This document shows, piece after piece, positions 50,560-61,557 of a stretch of DNA of 64,000 nt; position 1 is the first letter of the stretch, and every line of letters begins with the position of its first letter. The stretch covers positions 7,349,644 through 7,413,643 of the forward strand of contig NC_065548.1 in assembly GCF_022605725.1 (NCBI RefSeq), written 5' to 3'. The notes under the pieces are model-generated. The model was not told the DNA's origin. It made no database searches and saw only the letters and a program-made list of their open reading frames with translations. This stretch comes from Anthonomus grandis grandis (Eukaryota > Arthropoda > Insecta > Coleoptera > Curculionidae). The translations under genes were made by a program, and so were the position numbers.

Positions 50560-53350
50560 ATTCTATTTCCACTTTCAAAAAATTAAAGAGTTTGGGGTAA
50601 TATGATCAATATACGAAATATCAGGATCGTTAGAATGCTTGGTTGATATAGAGGCATTGACGTGTCTGTTTTTTTTCTAAAATATGTTTATTAAAATCAA
50701 GACGCTAAAATAAATCCATCAATCCATTTTTATCTGACGATATTCCTAAAGACTAAAATGACTTTGGATCGTTATAGTGTTATTATATAACTTCCAGTAA
50801 TATTTAAGTAATTCTAGTTTAGGTGGTCTTATCGTAGTCTCCTGCCTTACTAGTTCATCCTCTTAGTAAACCACCTGCTGTTACCTGTATTTCATTTATA
50901 GCATGTTCATTATTTTGCACGACATTTTCGTTAATAGTACAATCCAATACCGCTAATATTGTCGCTGCAATGTCATTATAGTCTGAAATAGGAGTCCAAT
51001 CAGCAGTTAATAAGTTTTCACACTATACCCACTTAAAGTTGCACATATATTGTTAGTTATCAGTAGATAGTTTATAACTGACTCCCTTAATTCGAATTCG
51101 GTGTGCTTCAGTAGAATTATATTAATATTCATTGGGATATCTCAAGAAAACTCAAAAAAAAAAGAACAAACGTTATCCAACCCATTTATTATTTACAGAT
51201 GATGTTCTAAATGTAAGAGCAATATATATTATAACATGATGTTGCTATACCTATAAACAAAATAATAAAAACTATATTGAGCATCAGCAAAATACCAAAT
51301 CAAAATCGCATAATGAAATGTGTGAATTTTCTGCAAGAAAAGAATTTTCATGTAAACTGACATAGAACTTACAGGACATGGTTCTTATTTACTCGAAAGC
51401 CTTGCATTGTCCGCAATAAACCGTAGGAAATAAAATTTGCTCCAAACTAAATGAGGATTTGATAAATAACTTTATTTTTCGGAAAAAGCATTAGCGTACC
51501 ATTTTTTAACAAGAAAATTCAATTAAAAATTGCGCACGAACAACGAACACTACTGATATCATACGAGGATTTTTGTAAAATTCTCTACAAAGTGATAAAT
51601 GTTAAATTTTTAATACGTCCATTCACTTTATACATTAAATGATTTAATTACTACAACCGTTGCTACCTTTACACGGATTTTTTCGTCTCGATTCGCAAAA
51701 GACATATTCCGCTTTATAATTTCTGCCTTTACGCAATAACCTTGCACACGTCTATTTAATACGTTTCCTACTACACAATAATTATTATTAGTATTTATTT
51801 ATTTTTATTTAGAAATGTTTATAGCCCGATTAAATTAGCATTTTAAAAATGTTTATAAAAAATCTTATGTAAGACGATTTGCGGGCGATACGAGCATTCT
51901 TGCAGCAGCAATCCGGGTGGGGGATAATTACAACCTCATTATTCGTCCATTAATGTCTAGATCTTGATTACCATAATAAAAGGACCGTAAAAAGCGTGGA
52001 GCCGCAGTTAAAGTTCTTCGCTTCATTTATCTTTGTAATATTAAAACGGATACGTCTAGAGAAGTTTATGGGACTATTAGTCAACTATGGCGGCTCACGT
52101 GCAGTTCTTTAATGGTCCCGAGAAATGGGTCACAAGGTGTATGTATTATAATACGCGGAAGTTACCAAGGAACGGTTTAAAAACGTTGTTTTAATCCAGA
52201 TTCGTGTAGTTGAATTGATCGGATTGCCACTGGTGTTGGACTAATAGGTTGTCCATCAAAAGCGCATTTTCGCCTATTAACTTAGCGAATCCAGAGTGGT
52301 TACAACCGTAACTATATAATCCGCGTTTATATGGATTTCTTATGTTGCAATATTTATGTATACTCACGTGTAGGAATGTTATTGTTCATAAATTCCCATA
52401 ATCCGTGACATTCACTCCTTATCCTAAAGATCCTCGTTAACCTTTTAGACCCTCTCTAAATAATCCTGATGCAACTACTACATACGAAATAATGACGGTT
52501 CCCACATAACAAATTGCATTTATTATGGCCAGTTTTGGTGAAACGTTTTATGCTTATAAACGATCACATACATAAATAATTTAGAGTTTTATTATGTGCC
52601 ACTCCTGCAACATTTTACCATATTTCGTTGCATACGCTTATCGTCGACGAGGATCTGCCATAATGATAAGATTGTTCTAATGAGGGTTTGTGGAGCGGAC
52701 GGGCTGCACCAATGGATGTTTTCTTAATGAAAAAGTCCCACTACGGCGTCATAATGAATGGAAATAAAATCAAGAGGAGAATGAAACGACGAAAAAAAAA
52801 CTAATCGGAATATCCACGTGCAAAAAGTATACATTTTAATGGGGATATAGTAATTATTATATTGGCATTGTTGCACGATGCAAATTGTATTTTATATGAG
52901 CCGCAGGTGCACTTGGCAAGGTCGTTCAAGTTTACTGCTTTGACTCTCCGTTAATGGTCCATTATGTAATGCACCGTCCAAGATGATGCATGCATGTTAT
53001 ACCTGGGGTGCTAGAAAATTAAATGGACGCCGCTGCAGCCATTGCTGTCAAACTAACAGGATGTCTTTTGTTGGCGTCCATTTTTCTCTTATTGACAGCT
53101 GTCGAAAGTCAATCATTCGGTTGTTATTTTGTCGCGGTTTTATAAAGTATTTTTTTAAATTGAATATAAAGAATTTTTTTGATGAATTACGCGCTCCTCA
53201 TTAGCAATTACCGTGACAAAATGGCTTCATATAAACAATTACCGAGACAAAGTGTCTTTGTTGGTGATTTTTTTCAAAATGGTATCCGCTTCTCTTATTG
53301 ACAGCTGTCAAAAGTGAAACAATTAGAGGACAATTCGTCATATCGATGGC
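50560..53350. other. Long non-coding stretch, candidate cis-regulatory DNA
   Basis: No gene is recognised. Parts (51880-52160, 52600-53000) are less AT-rich than the surroundings and free of obvious repeats. Near 53054-53110 and 53245-53315 a segment with CTTATTGACAGCTGTC occurs twice. Confidence 0.3.
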
Positions 53351-53354
53351 CTAG

Positions 53355-53815
53355 GTGCAATACCTCGTAAGTAACAAATTTTTATTTTATTTTTAAAAAT
53401 CGAGGTTTTCGCGCCATATCGCTTTTTTAATACTTCTGCGTTATTGGGTAGATCTTGAACGGATCAGACCCAATAGAAACCCCGGGCCGGAAGCGTGGCA
53501 ATATCAAAACGCGCAAATGTTACGTGCAATAACTCGTAAGTACATTTTTAGATAAGAATTCGTACATAGTGCCGGTAATTCAGTTTGTGTGCCGTCTTTC
53601 AAGCTAAAATCAAGGTAAGTTTATTATTTTTTTGTGGAATTTTAGTTCATTTATATCTAGTAGGTACCTGGAGATAAAATCAATAAGTAAATTATCGTTT
53701 TTCTGTTTTTTTTTTAAATAAAATGTCATGTTTAAATTACATTGTACATACGTGTTATTGCAACTCTCAAAACAAGTTTAGTCACATTGTTCTGAGTTAC
53801 CTATGAGGTATTGCC
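53355..53815. repeat. Repeated GTGCAATACCTCGTAAGTAAC motif, direct and inverted
   Basis: Direct copies lie at 53355-53375 and 53524-53543, and an inverted copy at 53796-53815. They precede a transposase pseudogene and may be subterminal binding sites of that element, by analogy with the repeated end motifs of the intact DUF7869-type element. Confidence 0.5.
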
Positions 53816-53929
53816 ATAAATTTTTAGTATTAAATATTACCTCCATTTATCCAATTGATATTTTTTCACGTCCCTAAATTCAATTAAGTAAGATATTAGA
53901 TTTAGGTTAGAGCCTCGCGACCCAAATTT

Positions 53930-54792
53930 CCAAGTTGAAAGTGAAGAAACTGCAGAAGAGGATGAAGAAAATATGGATGAAGAAGAGAAAGAAATCATGG
54001 ATGAAGAGGAGGAACAAAGTATGGATGCAGAATAGAAAGAAAATATGGATGAATTTCCTGTTAAAAAAGAGTTAAGTTATAGAAGTCAATTTGCATGAAG
54101 AACATAATGAGAAAAGGACGAGGTCTAAAAGAAAATGTGTAGATCGAAATGAGTTGAAACGAAACAAGAATAAAATCAAACGCATGAAGGGGGAAAATTA
54201 CTTAGGAATTACAAGGAAAAATAAGAATTGCAAAAATGATAAAATGCGCGATAAAAGACAGGTTAAAAAAAGGTGTACCGGAAAACATGGTAAGAGTAAA
54301 ATCTATGAATGTGACAAAATCACAGAAGATGAGAGAATGCAGATTTTCAACAAATTCTGGAAAAACTTATCGTGGGACCAGAAGAAAATATGTATAATTA
54401 ATAACATCGAAAAGACCGAGCCAAAAAGAAGGAAAACGGAAAATAAAGAAACGCAGAAGTCACAAACCATTTTTTATTTTCTTTGATTTGAAAATAAAAA
54501 ATACCGCGTGTTCAAAAAAATGTTCCTAAATACATTATGTATTGGAGAGTGGAGCGTAAGAGAATGGTGTAGATTAGGGAATCATGAAATGGTCAAAGCA
54601 AGAGAAGAAGTTCTTTCAAAGCGGAATGAAAACAGAGTTCCTAAGATAAGTGAGAGAAAAAAATTTTTGGAGGCCTGGTTAGAGCAACTACCGAAGTTGC
54701 CTTCCCATTATTGTAGATCGGATTCGAAGAAACTGTTCCTACAAGATAATTTTGTAAAAAACAAAGCAGACTTGTATAAATTGACTAATTGA
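53930..54792 (+). pseudogene. N-terminal half of a second DUF7869-type transposase, one in-frame stop
   Basis: An acidic repeat-rich leader (many DEEE runs, broken by stops) precedes frame 54091-54486. That frame is strongly basic and contains ERMQIFNKFWKNLSWDQKK. It continues in the same frame past a TGA at 54484-54486 into FKKMFLNTLCIGEWSVREW and ERKKFLEAWLEQLPKLPSHY, then YCRSDSKKLFLQ, ending at 54792. These blocks correspond in order to the N-terminal part of DUF7869-type proteins, including the element at 29.4-31.9 kb. The catalytic RNase H-like core is absent. Confidence 0.6.
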
Positions 54793-54822
54793 ATAAATTA
54801 AAGACTTGTAAAGAAAAATATA

Positions 54823-55535
54823 CCGAGTCGGAAACACTGCTTTTTTCTTTAATCAACTGTCAAAGGTTAAACAAACGTTTCATAGCTGTCATATAATGAA
54901 ATTTATCTGTCATTCACTTTTCAACTAAGTTAAATTTACTGAATCATACCCTTCATAAAAAGGCACCAGAATTTGGTGACAAATGAGTGATAGTTTCCCA
55001 GACTAATACTGTTGGTAATATTCGTGTCAGCTATTAAGGTGTGTCCTCATATAACGCAGATTAAGGACGCACGTTTTATCAACGGATTTTTTATACAGTT
55101 TTTTTATATTGAATCTTTTTTGATATATTGATCGCTCTCACTTTGTTCAGATAAAGAGAGAGGCAAATATTTAATCTCATTAGATATTTTCCAGTTAAGA
55201 TCAAATATACACCAGCTTAGAGTCACTTAAACTCTCCAATTCATCTTAAAATTCTCCTTGGAACACTAAACCCCTTGGTGAAAAATAAACCGGATTGGCA
55301 ACACTGCTTATTTGTTTAACTTAACTGTCAAAGGCTAAAGTGACGTTTAATAGCTGCCATATAATCAAATTTATCTGACATTCACTTTGGCCTTTAAACT
55401 TTTCAACTAAGTTAAATTTACTGAATCACACCTTTCATAAAAAGCTTCCAGAAATGTTTGACAAGTGACTGATATTTCCCCAGCCTAACACTGTTGGCAA
55501 CATTTGCGTCAGCTGTCAATGTCTATTAAGGTGCG
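54823..55535. repeat. Two tandem copies of a ~420-bp repeat
   Basis: Copy 1 starts near 54823 and copy 2 near 55288. Each has GGCAACACTGCTTATTTG-like sequence, then AACTGTCAAAGG, TTTATCTGTCATTCACTTT and CAGCTGTCAA-type boxes, in the same order. A third copy lies at about 59395-59810, beyond the LINE. Confidence 0.8.
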
Positions 55536-55664
55536 ACTTTAAAATTGTTTTGCACCTACATGACTAATAAGGAGATCAAAATAATCGTAAAGCAATTCAT
55601 AAAATAACAACTGCGACATAATTTAATAACTTCCTCTGGATCAGCTTTGGAATTCTATTTATAA

Positions 55665-58600
55665 TAAATAAATCATAATAATAATGATTTATTTTATTGT
55701 TCCAATTAATTATAACAATTTTGCAAATACAAAACAAATATATAAATGAAACAAATGGCCTTGATAGTCAGCTTCTCTCCAAAAGGAGAGGCTGTTAAAG
55801 CCGTAGAAAAATTTTAAGCCGTACTTACATTTAGTTACCTAACCTAAGCCTAATAAAACCCAATACATTAATGAAGTTAGATGACTCGGTCCATTTTGTT
55901 AAGCGGTACAGAGATAGTACATGGGAAAACTATTAAGCTCTGGTCAGAAAAAAATAAAAGAAAATTGTATGTATATAATATCTTATTTTCTCTGAAACGC
56001 CCATAAAAACTCATTCACTGAGAAGCCGCTGTCTGATCCTTCTTTTGAAACAGGATAAAAATGTGTTAAAATGAGTAACTTGGAATTTATTTACGGTTGA
56101 CGCTATGTTATAAGAGAATCCTCTTTTAAAAAGTACTTTCTACGTATATTTATATTATGAACATCAGTTCTGTAAACAATTTTCCTACTGAGATAGATAG
56201 GACACTGAAATTTAATGATGTTATAAAACAGACAAGCCGAGTGTAGTACACGCCTATTGAACATTGACAACCAGCCAAGTTCTTTAAGCTTACGTGATAC
56301 GTGTTGTCCACGTCTTATGCCACATATAAAACCTATGCATGAGTTTTGAACCTTCTGCACTCTCCAGGCCTGTCTTGTATCCAGAAAAGGACCATAAACA
56401 CTATCCGCGAAGTTAAAGTGTGATAGTACGAGAGCGTCACATAGTTCAATTTTGGTTTTCTTTTCTAAGTAATGCCTATGAGGAAAAAGAGATTTAAGGC
56501 CGCAGTAAGATTTTTTAAAACAAGCTGTTATGTGTTCGGTAAATTTAAGTTTAGTGTCACAAATTAAACCCAGCTTTTTAGTGGAATTTTTAAAAGAAAT
56601 ATTAGCGTTTCCGATACTTAGATCCAACTGACTCAAGATATTTTCACGTAGTTTATCATTACAAAATAATAAAGCCACCGATTTCAAGGGCTTCAACCTC
56701 AGCATGTGACCCTCGGACACCTCACAAAGCGCCCGAAGATCCATATTTATTCTAAGGTTAGCCTCTGTCGCATTTTCTGACTTAAAAGAGTATAAAATTT
56801 GAGTTCCGTCGGCATATAAATGATAATCACAATGGCGAATAGAGTTAATAAAATTAGACGTGTAAATTGTAAAAAGAAGGGGGCCCAAGACACTTCCCTG
56901 TGGGACACCTGAGCGTAAAGTCATTACCTCAGAGTACTTCCCATCAACTAATACCCTCTGCGTCTTGTTACTTAGAAAAGATTGAATCATAGATTGGGCA
57001 TTAAACTGAAAACCAATATAAACCAAAATACTCAACAAAACATCATGATTTAATAAGTCAAAAGCTCGTGAATAGTCTAGAAGTACCAGAACGCTAGCTT
57101 TGCTGTTATCCAATTCCCCATTAATACGGTCTGTAATCTCAGCCAACGCAGTTGTACAACTATGTCCACGTCGAAATCCTGACTGCTTTTCTGGCAAAAT
57201 ATTATTACTTGAAATAAAGACAGAAATTTGCATTGCCATAACTTTCTCTAAAATTTTGGACATAGCTGGTAGGATAGAAATAGATCTTAGCTGTCCATAG
57301 TCATTGGGCTGATTTACTTTTAAAAAAGGAATAGCAATGGCCGACTTCCAAGCACTCGGAAATGTTGATAATCGTAAACAATAATTAATTAAATGTTTAA
57401 TATAAGGAATGATAAAGGGGCAGCACAATATTAAAATAGTACTGTTAATATCATCGCTTCCAGAAGCCTTAAATTTCATCCCAAGCACAAATTGGAAATT
57501 GTATCCTCTGTTACCTCAGTGAAACAGAATTCCTGATTGACTTTTTTATTATTCTTTTAAAATTCTAAAAGGTCTTTGTTAGGAGCAAAGTTTGAATTTG
57601 TTGTGCTAACAAAATGTGAATTGATCTCGTTTTAGGTTTTTTTAAATGAGTCGGAAGTGAATTTATTTTTCTATTCACAACATTAATTTTTTTTAATTCA
57701 GCCCACTTTTGTCTAGAGTCACAACTTAAGTATTACGAAGCTGTTTGTAATATTCCCAATGTTGAGGCAAACGTGTAAGGCGAAATCGATTTAGTGCATC
57801 ATTTCTTAGTCTTTAGTAATTTTAGATTATCAGTAAACCACGGACAGTATGGTTTAGAACCAACTTGTTTTATTATTTTAAGAGGTGCATGTTTATTAAT
57901 TAAGGTCGTTAATTTAGTGGAAATAAAATTAACTTTTTCATCCACTGTATCCAAAATATAAATAGCATTCCACTCAATTGCTTCCAGGTCCTGCTGAAAT
58001 TGATTCATATTAATCCTTTTGAAATTTCTAAAAGTTACATTAATACTGTCTGTTGTAATCAGATCCTGATCAAGCAATGTACATGTTGTAAGATAATGAT
58101 CAGAAATACTAATATCTTTCACCTCAACACTAATTCTAGAGATATACTGAGTAAGATTAAGTGTTTCCAAGATGTTATTAAAGGCCACAGTATTAGTAGA
58201 GTATTCATTTAAAAAATTAATATTAAAATCACCCAGGCACAATAGTTTATTATAAGTTGTGTAAAAGTGCAACAAAGCGTCTTCAAAGCAGGATAAAAAT
58301 TCATTACAATTAGTATTAGGAGGCCTATAAATTACACCCAAGATAAGAGGGGTCATTAATAGGCAGGCTAATCCATAGGTGTTCAATATATCCTAGACTC
58401 TCGCTTTTACAGACCGAAAAATGAAGGCCCATTTTTAATATAAAGAGCTACTCCGCCTCCCCGTGTCTGTCTATCAAGTCTCAACAGCTTTGTTTTGGTT
58501 CCTGTTAGAATCGTCCTAGAATTGTTTTGCACATGCGCAGATTGTTTTATGCGTTTTGGTTCAATTAGAATTGATTCCGAATTGAAAGTTTGGTGTTTTG

Positions 58601-59270
58601 GTTTTTTTTTGGACCGGTTCAGAATTGTCCTAGAATCGTCCAAAAATCCCTGCTCGAGAATAGGGATCAATTCAGAATCAGGCATTTCGCACATGCGCAA
58701 AAAATATATCCTTACAATTTTACTCGACTTCACCAAATTTGAGAAGAAAAAGAAGAAGAAGTAAATAAGTTATTTTTTATGCTTGTTAATGTTTATTGTT
58801 TTTCTTGTAGATAGATTTCACTTAACCTAAGAATTATCTATTGATTTTTTTTTAATCTATTGAAATTTTTATTCCAGTCCTAATGTTTCAAAAAAATATA
58901 AAGGTCTAAAACCAAAGCAATAAGCAATATTCAAAATTTCAAAACAAGTTGTGTTTAGTAAATAAACACTCAGAATCAGCTGTTTACTGTCAGCGCGTCA
59001 AGCGTTTGGGTTCCATACCATGCAGAATTGAAACGGGAGCGATTTCGGATTTTACTTTACGGCGCAACGAGTTCTGCGCAGTTCTAGAATCATCCCAAAA
59101 TCGGAACCAAAACAAAGCTAACAATTGATATCCTTTAATATAAACTACATAATCAAGAACATCACCAGACAGCCAGCTCTCAGTAACACCAAATATTACT
59201 CTGAAATTTGATTTCTACAGATGTGGTCGTTATTTTTTGGTTTTGTTCGATATTAAGGAGATGGATCTGC
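55665..59270 (-). mobile_element. LINE (Jockey/CR1-like), minus strand, interrupted by a MITE
   Basis: In transcript order: an endonuclease start (GVTESWLSGD near 59200), a MITE insertion (58486-59119), RLDRQTRGGGVALYIKN, more endonuclease (ILGVIYRPPNTN, CLGDFNINF, ISDHYLTTC; 58386-57799), a decayed stretch, then the 461-codon reverse transcriptase (57488-56103) with QSGFRRGHSCTTALAEI, motif A LLDYSRAFDLLNH, GVPQGSVLGPLLF and motif C YADGTQI. The second catalytic aspartate of YADD is glycine. The 3' end is an AT-rich tail near 55665-55690. It is inactive. It separates the third copy of the ~420-bp repeat from the first two. Confidence 0.85.
58486..59119. mobile_element. MITE inside the LINE endonuclease, 3-bp target duplication
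   Basis: Inverted ends AGCTTTGTTTTGGTTCC lie at 58486-58502 and, mirrored, at 59103-59119 (17 of 17 bases). AAC flanks both sides (58483-58485 and 59120-59122). Removing the element and one AAC restores the LINE frame across the joint. Inside, segments containing CAGAATTG, CTAGAAT and CATGCGCA recur in both orientations. It has no coding capacity. A 3-bp duplication fits the PIF/Harbinger or CACTA groups. Confidence 0.85.
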
Positions 59271-59394
59271 TCTACATAGGTGCTCAACGGATTTTGGATT
59301 GCCTAATTAAAACAAAGTTTGTTTTTAGTAAAGAAACAAAGATAAATTGATACAAAACGACTTAATAAAAACAAATATTTATTAAATGAACCTT

Positions 59395-59810
59395 GCTTGA
59401 TAATTGATCGCTCTCTTAGTTCAGGAGAAAGAGGCAAATATTTAATTTAACTAGATTTTCTCCAAATAAAATCAAATTTACACCAACTAAGAGATACTTC
59501 TCATATTCATCTTAGAATTGTCCTTGGAACACTAAACCTCTCCGTTTTTGGTGAACAATACACCGGGTTGGCAACACTGCTTATTTGTTTAACTTAACTG
59601 TCAAAGGCTAAACTGACGTTTTATAGCTGCCATTGAAGGAAATTTATCTGTCATTCACTTTTGCCTTTAAACCCCCAAGGTTAACCCCCAAGATATTTCC
59701 CCAGCCTAACACTGTTGTTAATATTCGCGTCAGCTGTCAAAGTCTATTAAAGAGCGTCCTCACGTAACGCATATTAAAGCTCGTTTTATTTGCGGTTTTT
59801 TTATACGTTG
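59395..59810. repeat. Third copy of the ~420-bp repeat
   Basis: It matches 55128-55535 in order: ATTGATCGCTCTC, GAGGCAAATATTTAAT, CTTGGAACACTAAACC, GGGTTGGCAACACTGCTTAT and CCCCAGCCTAACACTGTTG. Confidence 0.8.
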
Positions 59811-60910
59811 TTTCGATCACATGATTACTGTTGAATTAATATTCCAGGACATAAAGGAAAATTGCTTTTAATATCTTCATAATTACAACAGTCATTAGCA
59901 GTCTCTATTTAACAGTTCTTACGAGAAATGGCGGTAATTATAATGCGTAGAACGTTACGGAGACCAGACGGAAGCCGGGTTCGAAAAAAAAAAGAAATTA
60001 TAATATGTTAACAGTACTTAAGAACCAGGAGATTTAGAATCCCGCTCGTATTTTAGACATCTTATTGCGTAAAAAAAAAACACACGCGCAAAAAATGTAT
60101 GGGTTTATTAATTAATTAGTAATAATAATAAAATAATTTATTAAATAATGCACAGTCGCATTAACAGGTACGACGGCGGTACTGCCCACATTAGAAAATG
60201 TTGCTCGTCTAGACAGTTTAAGATTCTTGAGCGATGATTACATTTTAAATTGTTGTATATTCGGCAAGGCCGCTCTTGCCAATAATTAATAATTTATTAT
60301 AATAGTAAAATGATGGATGACCTGCGAAACAGCGAAAATGCTAATGGTGATTTATCAAGGCGATGAATGGCATAATTAAAAAAAAAAAAAAACCGCCGCG
60401 GACGTCAATATTTAATTTATAGACAGTAGGGTTTATTCGGGTCCCAGAAATCCAAACAATTGACAGCTTCTTTGACAATTAAAACTGTTATTGTTAGAAA
60501 TGAAACTTGTTGTTTGTTTCTTGTTCATCTGCACGTTCATTCAAAATGTACAAACATTAGTACAATTAAACGATTTAAGCGGATCGCTGCTTATCCGGTT
60601 GATCCTGTACAACCGACGGGCGGCAGTTTGTCTGCCGTCTGTCGCCACCAACTAATGATCACCGTGATTTATTCAATTCTTCCTGTCTGCTTCTTTTACA
60701 TATATATATAACTCATTTTACGTTCTGTTTATTCCATTTCTACGTTCTGCAAGAGCAAACTGATGATTCCACAAGGATGGCAACAAATTGAGTGAAATCA
60801 TCGTCTTTTACGGTAAAAAAAAACGATTTTAAGGCAGCGCCATCTATTAGGCTTCGCGTCGATACGTGGGTGACAGAATTGTACTTGTAACCGCTTAACC
60901 TCACTTTTAT
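59811..60910. other. Non-coding stretch, possible regulatory DNA
   Basis: No exon is recognised. 60160-60420 is repeat-free and mixes homeodomain-like TAATTA sites with GC-richer patches. A 51-codon plus-strand frame starting at 60500 has a signal-peptide-like start but no homology I can see. Confidence 0.3.
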
Positions 60911-60911
60911 A

Positions 60912-61317
60912 GCCTGTCCAAGCGAGGGGTGGTTAAGACCAAAAGTAACCCTGCTTAGGAGGAAAGTTTTAGCTGTTGACAGCTGACAAATAAAAAAATT
61001 CGAAAACGGATTCGTATAAACAAACAAAAACTACTATAATATTATATATATTAGCCAAAATATACAAAAATGTATTAGGTCCAATATTTTTTAAGAACTG
61101 TAAAACCACAAGTGGGTTTTTTTCAAACTCAATCTAAAAGAATAATGTACTTTTAAGAATAAATCCATATACACAATACAGCGCCACAGAATATGCATGT
61201 AAACAAATAACCGATCAACCGCAATATTGAAACATCTAGCGATAGCCTTAACCGTGACGTCATTTGACATTTTTGACAGTAACCGTTGGTCCTTACCATA
61301 CTAACGCTTGGACAGGC
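60912..61317. mobile_element. MITE with GCCTGTCCAAGCG inverted ends
   Basis: GCCTGTCCAAGCG at 60912-60924 is mirrored perfectly at 61305-61317, and the similarity extends inward through TGGTTAAGACC versus TGGTAAGGACC. A related end lies at 45261-45312. It has no coding capacity; the target duplication is unclear. Confidence 0.7.
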
Positions 61318-61557
61318 AATTAATGCACTGAAATGACAATAGTGACTGTCACAACCGTCAAGATCACAAAATATTCCGACGCTGTTATCCTTAGAGGTAC
61401 AAATTTGAAGTACTGCGCAGTGTGATATTTAGGGCTTATGGAAAACACTTTAGATACGATTTAAAGGTTGAATTACTAAAATACTTTTAAAAAACTGTAA
61501 AAAACATTTTTGTAACTACAAATATCTCCCCACGAAATAATACAACCTTTAAATTAA

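Noticed and set aside
60500..60655. Possible secreted 51-aa peptide gene (plus strand)
   Set aside because: Only a hydrophobic start supports it; there is no donor, cysteine pattern or cleavage site, and the frame is short.
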